A stretch of DNA of 64,000 nt from Artemisia argyi. Its lineage: Eukaryota; Streptophyta; Magnoliopsida; Asterales; Asteraceae. A model generated the notes under the pieces. That model was not told where the DNA came from, made no database searches, and saw nothing but the letters and a program-made list of their open reading frames with translations. Location of the stretch: the NCBI GenBank assembly GCA_030686995.1, contig CM060696.1, positions 113,537,949 through 113,601,948 of the forward strand, written 5' to 3'. The position numbers and the translations under genes were made by a program. This document shows, in pieces, positions 47,004-57,153 of the stretch (positions within the stretch are counted from its first letter, which is position 1; each line of letters starts with the position of its first letter).

Positions 47004-47449
47004 TTGAATGAACTTGTGTGAGACGGTTATGAATTACACAGAGAATAATGGGTTTAAGTGGAGTGATAAGCGAATAATTTTGTTTAGGAAGAGATATGCA
47101 AAGTGGGTTATATTTGGAAGTTCCCCAATCGTGGTCAAAATTATCGAAACTAATTATTGACCGAGTCTGACGTGTAATTCAAAAACTTCCAATTTCAAAA
47201 TTACCCTTCAGCAGAAATGAAAGTCAAATCTGCTGAAGAATGGTCAACATCACTAGAAACCAAGCAAATGTAAAAATATCTTCGGTGAATATCTTGATTT
47301 TACTGTGCCACCCAACTCGCATTAATTATCGTAACGCCTAAACTTGGCTTATTTAATCACCCCAAATAACACATCTCAGTCACCAATTTACTCCAAATCA
47401 TCTTTCAAACCCTAATTTCCCAATTAAAACCCAATTCACCACCAAAACC
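47004..47449. promoter_or_regulatory. Divergent spacer between cargo ORFs on opposite strands
   Basis: 446 bp separate the start of the minus-strand 981-aa ORF from the start of the plus-strand 147-aa ORF. A TATA-like TATTTAA lies at about 47349-47355, about 95 bp before the plus-strand ATG, and an ACC-rich leader follows. No clear TATA is seen for the minus strand. A bidirectional promoter is a hypothesis. Confidence 0.4.
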
Positions 47450-47893
47450 ATGTCATCAAACCCAGAAACTTCAGATCAAAATTCCTCTTCTTCATCATCA
47501 TCAGAAGATTTACCACCATATCCATGGGAGCTTGATGATTCTGACTATGAAAGAAAAATGGAGAGACGATGGGATGCACATGAAAGACAATGGAATACAC
47601 ATAAAAGGGGTGAACCAAGCCATGTACCCATTCCTGCTGAGAGAGAACTTGTCTCTCCCTTCATCTGTACCTCTGATGAAGATTCTTCAGAGGAGGAAAA
47701 TGAAGATCCAACCTTTCTTCCTCCTTCCACACTAGAGAGATCCCAACCAAGATCAAGTAAGAGAGATCCATCTCTTCCAACATCACAAAATTTGGTGTTG
47801 GATCTTCCTGCTCCAGGACCTGGTCTTCCCATCAAGAACATATCGGACAGAGCAAGAAGGCTGAGATTGTACGTAAGGGAAAGGAGAAGCTGA
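47450..47893 (+). CDS. Antisense cargo ORF of the Copia element, 147 aa
   Basis: Uncharacterised, on the strand opposite to all other genes of the element. The ATG has a good plant context (aaaaccATGtc). The protein is acidic and Ser-rich at the start (SSSSSSSEDLPPYPWELDDS), has a charged helix (DYERKMERRWDAHERQWNTH), a second acidic segment (TSDEDSSEEENED) and a basic C-terminus (NISDRARRLRLYVRERRS). It looks coding rather than a shadow, because the overlapping minus-strand frame gives an unnatural protein and no element gene overlaps here. A 3' region with TTTGTAA and AATGAATGAAAAGA (48100-48160) could serve polyadenylation. Antisense ORFs are known from some plant Gypsy elements; in Copia I regard this as unusual. 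Confidence 0.6.
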   Translation: MSSNPETSDQNSSSSSSSEDLPPYPWELDDSDYERKMERRWDAHERQWNTHKRGEPSHVPIPAERELVSPFICTSDEDSSEEENEDPTFLPPSTLERSQPRSSKRDPSLPTSQNLVLDLPAPGPGLPIKNISDRARRLRLYVRERRS

Positions 47894-48413
47894 AGTAGAT
47901 GCTTGAGGAATGTTGCCATGGACCAAAGTTCTTGAGTATTTTCTTGACTTTGGTACTTGTGCATCTTCACAGTCTTCCTTCTCTTCTTTTTCCATTTTCA
48001 TCTTCAGCTTCATCATTGTACTTGTCATAGCCTCAAGTATTTTGTAGTAAGTGATAGAAGCTAGTAGTACTCAATTAGGAAAATGTTTAGGAATGGTCTT
48101 TGTAATCCAGTTGGATCTTTGAATGTAAGCTGTAACTTGTTTCTTTGAATGAATGAAAAGATCTTCTTTATTAATCAACTTCGTAAGACCTTCAGCATAA
48201 TCAACTAATCAGAGGAAACCATGTTCAGTATACTTGACCACATTCCCTTGAATACAGCTCTTGGTGACTTTAACATACAACTTACAATCTTATAACATCT
48301 GCAAAACAGACATAAAACATGCAAATACACCAAACAACTTGCAAAAATATTAGTGGGTTAGTGTTAAAACTCAAAAAGTATACAAATTATACAAATCTAC
48401 AAAGTTTACACTC
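47894..48413. other. Spacer between antisense ORF and pol end
   Basis: AT-rich sequence with the likely 3' end of the antisense transcript. No further ORF is supported. Confidence 0.45.
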
Positions 48414-48466
48414 ACAATCCTCCCTTGAGGCATATGCCTCCCCTGAGGCTTATGCCTCCCCTTAAA
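48414..48466 (-). other. Internal polypurine tracts just after pol
   Basis: On the minus strand three purine blocks (AAGGGGAGG, CAGGGGAGG, AAGGGAGGATTG) follow the RNase H stop codon within 60 nt. The last shares 11 bases (GGGAGGATTGT) with the true junction of polypurine tract and 3' LTR at 42708-42718. Confidence 0.65.
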
Positions 48467-48474
48467 CTTTGCAG

Positions 48475-51400
48475 TTAAGGGTTAAGCATTCCAATATGGA
48501 CCACCAAATATTGAAACCTTGGTCCATCAAATGCTTTGGTTAACAAATCTGCCACATTCTCATTTGTGTGAATTTTTACCACTTGAATTAAATGTTTCTC
48601 ATAAGCATCCCTGATAAAGTGGTGCCTGATTTCAATATGTTTAGTTCTATTACGAAAAACTGGATTTTTAACAATGCAAATTGTACTTTGATTGTCAATG
48701 AAAATGGTAGTATTCATAAAGTTATACCCATAATCCAGCAATTGATTCTGAATCCATAGAACCTGTCCACAACAATTGGCAGCAGCAACATACTCTGCTT
48801 CAGTAGTAGAGGTAGCAACAATGGTCTGTTTCTTACATTGCCAAGAAATCAGTCTCCTTCCAAGGAATTGGCAACCTCCAGTTGTGGATCTTCTATCCAA
48901 ATTTGCACCAGCATAGTCACTATCACTATAAGCTGCTAGCTGAAATGGAGACTCTTTGGGATACCAAAGACCTAATTTGGGTTGGCCTTTTAGGTACTTA
49001 AAAATCTTTTTGACAGCATTCAAGTGAGAGGTAAGTGGAGTGACTTGGTGCCTTGAACATGCACTCACAACAAATGTAATATCAGGTCTTGAGGCAGTCA
49101 AATACATCAAAGAACCAATCATTGACCTGTATAAATGAACATTCACAGGGAGATCAAGATCAATATTGTTCTTTGGTTTGGGAGCCTCATAGGGAGTAGT
49201 GGCAGTCCTGACATTCTCCATATCAAACTTGGACAACATATCCTTTACATATTTCTCCTGATGTATGAAAATACCATCAGGTTTCTGCTGAACCTGTAAA
49301 CCCAAAAAGAAAGTGAGTTCTCCTATGGCACTCATTTGAAATTCTCCCTTCATCAGATCCTCAAACTCTCTACACCATGCTTCTTTGGTGGAACCAAAGA
49401 TAATATCATCCACATACACCTGTACAAGAATAATATCCCTAGAATCTTTCTTGAGGAATAGAGTCTTGTCAATGGCACCTCTTCTGTAGCCATGCTTCAG
49501 CAGAAATGTGGAAAGTCTAGCATACCAAGCTCTGGGAGCTTGATGAAGTCCATAGAGAGCTTTGACAACCTTGTACACATACTGAGGATGATCAGGGTCT
49601 TCAAATCCCTTGGGTTGAGTCACTTAAACCTCCTCTTCAATCTCACCATATAAGAAAGCACCTTTAACATCCATCTGATAAACCATAAAGCTCATATAAG
49701 AGGCATAGGCAAAAAATATCCTAATTGTTTCAACTCTGGCCACTGGTGCAAAGACTTCATCATAGTCAATGCCTTCCTCTTATCTAAATCCTTGAGCCAC
49801 TAGTCTAGCTTTGTTCTTCACCACAATTCCCCTTGCATCTATTTTATTCTTCAAAATCCATTTTGTCCCAATGGCATATTTACCATCAGGAAGAGGAACC
49901 AAAATCCAAACCTGCTGATTCTTAAATTGCAGCATCTCTTCTTGCATAGCTTCAAGCCAACTTGAATCTGCCAGTGCTTAAGGAACACTAGTTGGCTCTA
50001 TCTGAGAAAGAAAGCATGCAAACAGACAATGTTTGAAGTCTGTGTGATTGTCCCTCTTTTGATTGTAGACATAAGAGATGAAAGCAACTTCACCATATTT
50101 TGTATTCTTTACAGTGCTTCTAGTTCTAACAGGATCTTTAGGATCTCCAATAATCTCTGATAAAGGATGAGCATTATGAATCCTTTTTGTTGCTGTAGGG
50201 TGAACATCAATTGTGGCATCAAGGTTGTTGACTGTAGGCCCAAACTCAGTATCATAAGAAGCTGAGTGAAATAGGCCAGGCTTTGGCTGATAATTCCCAA
50301 GATCAGAAGGACTTGGAAATCTTGTAAAGGGCTTCTCCAAGTCTGTAGATGCTTCAGTAGAAATGGGAGAGTTGGCATCATTAGTATCAACATCTTTGAC
50401 CTTAGCAGTGGGAATAGGTGTGCCTTCAGTAGAATCATCAACAGCATCCTGGTTTCCACTGACTGCTTGTGCTGATTGATGTAGGATTGCTTCAGCCTAT
50501 TGTGTAACCTTGTCATTGAGTTTCTGAGCTTCCTTTGTAATAGCATATTCTTGCTTCTTCAGTCTTGCAAGATCCTCTGCATAATGTGACTTATCATCTT
50601 GTTCAGCAGCAGAATGATTACCTACAAAATTGTTAGGTGGAAAAGATGGTGCAACAATGGTATGTTCATCTGGCTCAGATTCACATTCTGAGTCATCATC
50701 CATGGAACCTGCAGGGTTAGAATTTGGATCTTTGGTACCTGCATTAGGATTAGAAGCATGTCTAGTATAACCCAAATAGTCAGTCAAATAATCTAGGTCA
50801 AAGTACCAAGAATGGCCTTGTCCCTGAGTATTAGGCTGATCTTCAAGAAATCTTAGGTTAAGAGTCTCTTCTATCCTTTTGGCATTCAGATTATAGACCC
50901 TATAGGCCTTGCTATGAGCTGAATAACCCACAATATATCCCTCATCAGCTTTCCCATCAAACTTACCCAGTATATCAGCAGTATTTAAAATGGTCACTTT
51001 GCATCCAAAAGGCTTAAGGTAATGTATGTCTGGAACTTTCCCAGTGAGAAGTTCATAAGGTGTCTTGACATGATGTCTAGTGATGGATACCCTGTTCAAG
51101 ACATAGCAAGCAGTGCTTACTGCTTCAGTCCAAAACATAGTGGGTAATTTGGAGTCTGCAAGCATTGATCTTGCTGCCTCAATGAGGGTTCTATTTTTCC
51201 TTTCAGCAACCCCATTTTGTTGTGGGGTCCTTGGAGTACTATAGTCCCTTCTAATCCCCTTAGACTTACAGAATTCTATGAAAACAACATTTTTGAATTC
51301 TGTCCCATTGTCACACCTAATCCCTTTAACCTTTTTATTAAGCTGGTTTTCAATTAAAGTGATGAATTCTTTCAAAATAGGAGTTGTTTCATCTTTAGTT

Positions 51401-53364
51401 TTTAGAAAGAATACCCAGCAAAACCTGCTAAAATCATCTGTGATAACCAGGCAGAAGTACTTATGATCAATACTTCTGATAGGAGTTGGACCAAAGAGAT
51501 CCATGTGCAGCAACTGAAGAGGTTCTGAAATGGTGCTCACAGCTTTGATGGCTTTGTAAGAGGCTCTGTGTTGCTTTCCCTTGTTGCAAGCAATACAATT
51601 GTGTTCATTGGTGAAGAGTTTAGAAGGAAGGCCCTGAACAAGACCAAGTTTAGATAACTTGTTGATAGTCTTATAATTCACATGAGCCATTCTCCTATGC
51701 CATTTGGTAGATTCATCCTAGGAAGCTTTGGCCACCAAACATGTGAGATCACCTTCTGGCTTGACATCATTCAAATTGAATGTGTACAAGTTGAAGGTTC
51801 TAGGAACTCTCAGCAAAACAGTTGTGTCTTCTGGAAGTTTGAAGTCCTTGGAGAGTACAAGACACTCATCTTCAGAGAAGAAAACCTTATTCTTAGTGTC
51901 ACAAATTTGTGATACAGAGAATAGATTAAAATGCTCCAGTTCCTTCACATAATAAACATTCTCAAAGTCTAACGAAGGTGTCTTAATAGTTCCTTTCCCA
52001 GTAATTTTGCCATCTCCACCACCAAAAGTTACACTGCCTCCTCCTTCTATGGGCACAAAGTCATGCATCTTGTCCTTGTTCCCTGACATACTTCTAGAAC
52101 AACCACTATCAACTATACCTACTTCAGTACTTTTCAAAGGATGATCCTACAACAACAACAAAAATATACAAAAGTTAGTACACATTGGAGACTCAAGTCA
52201 TTGCTGACTTGAGCCTGCCTTGTGGATCATTAGTGATAGGCCATGTAGATGTTTTAGATCCACCATTGTTCTTGGGCCTGTAATGCAAATTAGGTCCCTT
52301 CTTTGTCCAAGAACAACCTGCTGAGGGCTTCACAGCAGTATTCCAATACCCACCACCATAATACATAGAGTCAAAGTGATTAGGCCAGTAACCATTAGAA
52401 AAGAAAGAACTAGTGGGTCGAACATATGGTCTAGTACTAGTTCTTCTCCATGAAGAATGTGGTTTAGCAGAATTGGATTTCTGCTGATGTGGAACAAAAG
52501 AGGGTATTTCACTAACATTCTTCCTCATTTGCCTAGGTTTCCTTTGACTAAAACATACACCCATTCTTTGCTCATGAAAGTTACAATCCTTAATCAGATG
52601 AGATTTACTTCCACACACAAAACATTTCTTCTTCTTAGAAGATTTATTCAAACTAAAAGAAGTTCCATAACATGAAAAAGTATTCAAACCACCATGATAA
52701 ACAGAATTATTTTTAACAGAACCAAAAGTATTATTTTGCAAAGAATTTAAAAACAAGTCTTCAGTAGAAACTGTCTTGGTATCAGCAGCAACTCTAGAAG
52801 GCTTGTGGGGAGTCTTGGGTGATGTCTTTGGTGTGGTCTTGGGAGTGGTCTTGGGCAGGTCAGACTTCTCACTTGAATCACAGCTGGCAAATGAGGTAGA
52901 CTCTTCATAAAAAGACTTGTCACTGTCACAACAAGAGACAAAGTCAGTAGATTTAATAATAGGGTCTGGCAAGTCAGTTGACTTTTTTCCATAGAGATGG
53001 TGTGATCCATCAAAGTCACTAGGTATGGACAGGTTTATAGGCATATGTTCCCCTCTTATAGGTCCAGGGACATCATTCATTCCCCCTTCCTTAACAAATT
53101 TAACAGGTGTTTGATAAGCTAAGGCTGGTTTAGGGTCAAAAACACTAGACATATCAGGATATGTTAACTCTTCAGGGTCTATATATTTCTCATATCCTAA
53201 TGCTTTTCTAGACCTAACAGATTGACGACCATCAATCAATTTACTCAAATTAGATGCTCCTTCCTGCCATTTCATACGACCAGCTATCTCTTTATCTAAC
53301 TTAGCTTGTAATTCTTGTTTTTCCTTTTCTATATCAGATTTCTCTTTTTCAGTACGTCTTAAGT
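48475..53364 (-). pseudogene. Broken Copia pol (second zinc knuckle, protease, integrase, RT, RNase H)
   Basis: 52193-53275 is an open segment with a second CCHC knuckle (CFVCGSKSHLIKDC). It is shifted one frame from gag near 53377, and another frame change lies between 52193 and 52137. From 52137 to 48475 everything is in one frame: protease (DSGCSRSMSGN), integrase (HRRMAHVNY, CIACNKGKQ, MDLFGP, RCDNGTEF, PQQNGVAERKNR), reverse transcriptase ([31 protein letters not shown], intact YVDD) and RNase H (YSDSDYAGANLDRRSTTGG, STTEAEY). Five in-frame stops interrupt it, at 51718-51720, 50497-50499, 49978-49980, 49780-49782 and 49624-49626. Several fall where I would expect Gln, consistent with C to T change. 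Confidence 0.9.
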
Positions 53365-54912
53365 CTATCTTAGCAATTCTAAATCACTTTCTAGAACTCT
53401 TATTTTTTCATCATATTTAACTTGATTCTTTTGAAACCAAACCTTTTGTTTCTCTAAAGTTTTTAAAGCCATTTTATAGGACTCTACTTCAATATAACAC
53501 TCATTGTACTTTGGTTTCAATTCATCATATTCTTGTTTAAGCTCATTGTATCTTACACTACATCCAAACACATAATTGTGTACCTGAGAGATTCCCATCA
53601 AGGAGACTTGCTCCTTCTTGTCCTCTGAAGGTGAGTATGCCAGCAGATTCACTTGTGTAGAAGTAGAAGCTTCCTCTACAGCAGGTTCATGTTCAGCCCA
53701 ATCAATCTGGTGATCCAGAGTCACCATAGCCTTTGAAGGTGCAGCCTTAGAAGTCCCTGCTTCCAATGGATATGAGCCATATCTAACTTCATCACCAGAC
53801 TTCCTCTCCTTGCATTCTCTTGAAAAATGTCCCACTTGACCACAAGTGTAGCATTTAACCTTCCTCCTGTCAAACCTTGCTTCCTCTCTTCCATTAAAAC
53901 CAAACTTCCTTCCAGACTTGGTTTCAAACCTCTTAATGTTCATGGAGATCATTGCAAGCTGCCATTTCAAATGCATCTCCTCCATCTCCAATGGATCCAC
54001 CTGTTCAAAATCCTCATAAGCAAGAAACTGTTGATGTTCATATTCAGCCACAAATGAATGAACAATATCATCCAACACACTACTGGATTTTGATTTAGGA
54101 ACAGATTGAGTTTGGGTTTGAGAAGATGCTCCTGATGAATAAGAGCTTGAGGTATGATGCACAGGTTTTGTAGTGGTGCCAACAAATGCTGAGTGAGTGG
54201 ATGGACGAATGGGACTTCTAACATCAGGCTCAAGTGATTTAAGCCTGTTGTAGAGGTCATCAAAGGACATCATGTCCAACCCACCTTTGGTCTTGAGAGC
54301 AATACAGACTTGCAACCAAGATGGTGGCAAAGATCTCAGAAATTTAGCATTACAGTCCTCATTGTCTGGTCTAGCCTTCAGCTGATTAAGTTGACTTAAA
54401 ATCTTGTGGAACCTGTCATAGCCTTTGTGAATGCCTTCTTCCTCAGATATCTGAAACTCTTGAAACTGTTGCTTCAACATAGACTTCTTCAACCTTCTTG
54501 ATTCCTCATTCCCACCAAATCTAGCCTTTATTGCCATCCAAATATCCTTGGCATCCTCCATGAAGTGGAAGTCACCCATGTGGTCATCTGGTATAGCTTG
54601 GAGCAGAATTGTTCTTATTTTATTCTCCCTTTGCACGGCTAGAACCTCTTCAGCAGTTTTGGGGCCTACAATTGTAACTACCCCATCAGCATCTTTAACA
54701 TGCTTTTTCAGGCTGTTTCCTTTTCGAACAATCTCCCAAAGATTCCAATCTATGTTTGTGATCCAGTTCTGCATCTTCATGGACCACAAATCATAGTCTT
54801 CAGCATTCTTCAAGTATGGAAACTTAGCATTACTGTTGGAGAGGTTGAGTTGTTGGAGAGAAGTGGTGTTAAGGTTTTGGGTTGTATCAACTTCATTGTC
54901 TGATTCAGGCAT
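53365..54912 (-). CDS. Copia gag, 515 aa
   Basis: Capsid-forming Gag of the 13.2-kb element. Begins MPESDNEVDTTQNLNTTSLQ. The Copia Gag core follows (DYDLWSMKMQNWITNIDWNL, AKDIWMAIKARFGG, LPPSWLQVCIALKTKGGLD) and then a CCHC knuckle (CYTCGQVGHFSREC). The C-terminus is a predicted coiled coil that ends early at LESDLELLR because of a one-base deletion; the adjoining frame continues the same helix. The start lies about 70 nt after the primer site. Confidence 0.9.
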   Translation of the reverse strand: MPESDNEVDTTQNLNTTSLQQLNLSNSNAKFPYLKNAEDYDLWSMKMQNWITNIDWNLWEIVRKGNSLKKHVKDADGVVTIVGPKTAEEVLAVQRENKIRTILLQAIPDDHMGDFHFMEDAKDIWMAIKARFGGNEESRRLKKSMLKQQFQEFQISEEEGIHKGYDRFHKILSQLNQLKARPDNEDCNAKFLRSLPPSWLQVCIALKTKGGLDMMSFDDLYNRLKSLEPDVRSPIRPSTHSAFVGTTTKPVHHTSSSYSSGASSQTQTQSVPKSKSSSVLDDIVHSFVAEYEHQQFLAYEDFEQVDPLEMEEMHLKWQLAMISMNIKRFETKSGRKFGFNGREEARFDRRKVKCYTCGQVGHFSRECKERKSGDEVRYGSYPLEAGTSKAAPSKAMVTLDHQIDWAEHEPAVEEASTSTQVNLLAYSPSEDKKEQVSLMGISQVHNYVFGCSVRYNELKQEYDELKPKYNECYIEVESYKMALKTLEKQKVWFQKNQVKYDEKIRVLESDLELLR

Positions 54913-54981
54913 TTTCTTTGATTGGTTTTGTTTTGATGGTGTAAGATTTGTGTTTCTTAGTATATCAGTGACTCTCTCGAG

Positions 54982-54993
54982 GCTCTGATATCA
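54982..54993 (-). other. Primer binding site of the 13.2-kb Copia element
   Basis: The minus strand reads TGATATCAGAGC two bases after the 5' LTR, one base off the usual initiator tRNA-Met complement (TGGTATCAGAGC). Confidence 0.85.
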
Positions 54994-54995
54994 CT

Positions 54996-55462
54996 TGTTG
55001 AACTATAAGACCTTGATAGATCTTCTTGAGCACTCTAGAATCGTTAGTTATGTTACTGTAATCAATAACACACTAATAGACAATCTCTGTAACTTGTATT
55101 TTAAAGCGGAAACAAACACAAGTGTAATACTAAGAACTCTTGATCCTCTATGGATCTTTTAATAATAATGAAAGTGTTTTCTAAAACGTAATTCAATACA
55201 TAATCGTGTGTTCCTTTTATACACAAGGAACCCTAAACCGTTTCCCAAGAAACGTATATTCTAAAACTTCTAAAAGATATGCATTATCACTTCCTAAATA
55301 AACTCATGCATATCCAAACTATAATACATAAAATACGGAAATACTATATCTGTAGAAACTAATAATGCTGAAACTAGACTTCAGCAGATACACTGCTTCA
55401 GCAGGAACCAGCTCTTCAGTAGTAACCTTCAGCAGAATTCTTACTTAGCAGAATTCCCAACA
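54996..55462 (-). repeat. 5' LTR of the 13.2-kb Copia element
   Basis: 467 bp, six substitutions from the 3' LTR, no indels. Confidence 0.93.
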
Positions 55463-57153
55463 TAAACTAAATCACGATTTGCTGCATAACACACCTCGTT
55501 AAAATGAATGTGTTGTCATTTGAATATGGGATAAATGGTCATCATACGTAAAACATAATAGAAACTTTGTTAACTAATAATGTCAAGTGGTGTTTTCCTT
55601 TTATTTCAACCTAAAGTATTCTTGTAAATTATTATATTGAGATCATGCACTATTAAATTGTCACATTAGATCCTAGGCTTTGCTAAGTGAGGCATAAGAC
55701 CCTAAACTATGATATATTGTAATAATAAACCCTAATCTATTAACAATGATCATTTTGAACAACTTAAACTTAATTAATTATTAATTATAATAAAAAATAG
55801 CTAATCTTACTAATTTGGGAATCTTACTATATTTGGAAACTTACTAAAACGGAAATGTACTTAAAATAGAAAGTTACTAAAAAAAATGGAAATCCGAATA
55901 AAATGAGTAATCTGATTTAAAATAAGTTATTAATAATAAGATGATCATGAATTCGTGTAGATTCGCTGAAGAAGGAGTTTGCTTCCAACCTGTATGTTTT
56001 CTGTTATGTTTGCACTTGCGGTCTAAGGTACAAATATTCCGCTTTTTTAGTAAAGGCCATCTTTCTCTCTTTTGTTTAGTATTTCGATTATGATCCCTTC
56101 AGTTAAGCCATTGCTATGTTCCCTTTGTTTGATTCGTGTTTGTTGATACTTGATATTGATATGAGCTTGATATTCGTTTGCATGCTATATTTCTTTTCTA
56201 TAGCATTCTTGATTTTATGCCCATTATGTGTTACTTGTATATGATTTGATTAATTTGTAGCCAGTCATGGGGAGTCCATGGCCTTGCCACTGATGCACCA
56301 GTGGTATTGACACTATCTGTGGAGGTGGGTTTTAGTCCATAGCGTTCCCTTTAAGCTAGCTATTCAGGCCTATATTTATTATTGTATATGTTTACTTAGC
56401 CTAGAGCTTTGTGCATATATATTTGTTTTGCAGGGGGCGTATGGATGCATCCTAGGTACTTTGTTTAGTATTATTTGGTGAATGTTTTGGTGTGTGCGCA
56501 ATACACCCCTTTCACATTTGGTACAATGGAGGTCATGACTCCTATGTACAATTAGTATATATATTATTGGGCATTCCTATTTGTTCTACTTCTCCATGAT
56601 TCTTATTATCTTGTCATCTCTAATATGACTAACTTATGCTTGCTTATTTCTTTTGCTTACACTTATGACTCATTTCTTTTCCTTAAGTGTTTGATATCCA
56701 TTATCCGTATTTCCTTTGATCGTGTTCTGTGTTTCCATATTCTTGATTTCTATCTCAGCAGGTTTGCTTGGACTTATGTCGTATTCACCTTCGTTTTCCT
56801 TTGTTATTACTTTTCGTTTGTTTATATCTATTCACTAGGCTTTTTAAGCTCAGCCACATTTCTTTCCTGCGGCAGGTTTTAGAAGAAAGCTGTGTTGAGT
56901 GAAGAGTGCTTTGGAGCTCTTAGTGGACTACATTGTTGATACCCTTCCATGGACTAGAGTTTTGACTTAGAGTTTTCCTTTTTGTTCTTAGCTTGTTATT
57001 AGTTTTGGAAGTTGTAATGTTTAGAATTAGTCCTTTATCTTTTCATTAGAACTGCATTGTAACCCTTGTATTAGTAATGTATTTCCGTTTACTTGTGTTC
57101 TGATTTGACTCCAAAATGTTACACTTTAGCCCTTTTCGGGTTGGGGTGTTACA
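55463..57153 (+). repeat. Right part of the Gypsy 5' LTR
   Basis: Begins with the second TAAAC of the Copia target duplication and ends GGGGTGTTACA. Contains no supported gene; the 56625-56882 open frame is a hydrophobic translation of T-rich LTR sequence. Confidence 0.6.

Larger units (their letters stand above)
42244..55462 (-). mobile_element. 13.2-kb Copia retrotransposon with a 5.7-kb extra-ORF cargo
   Basis: LTRs of 467 bp at 42244-42710 and 54996-55462 (TG...CA) differ at six positions (1.3 percent). Target duplication TAAAC at 42239-42243 and 55463-55467. Minus-strand order: LTR, primer site, gag, pol, internal purine tracts, antisense ORF (plus strand), 981-aa ORF, 162-aa ORF, homopolymer, degenerate repeats, purine tract, LTR. 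Pol is broken while gag and the extra ORFs are open, so the copy probably moved with enzymes supplied by another element or lost pol after insertion. Confidence 0.93.

Noticed and set aside
47545..47970. 141-aa minus-strand frame opposite the antisense cargo ORF
   Set aside because: Its translation is Leu/Ser/Gly-rich without protein-like layout, whereas the plus-strand frame has a good start context and balanced composition.
56625..56882. 85-aa hydrophobic frame resembling a membrane protein
   Set aside because: It lies in T-rich LTR sequence, has no good start context and no family resemblance.
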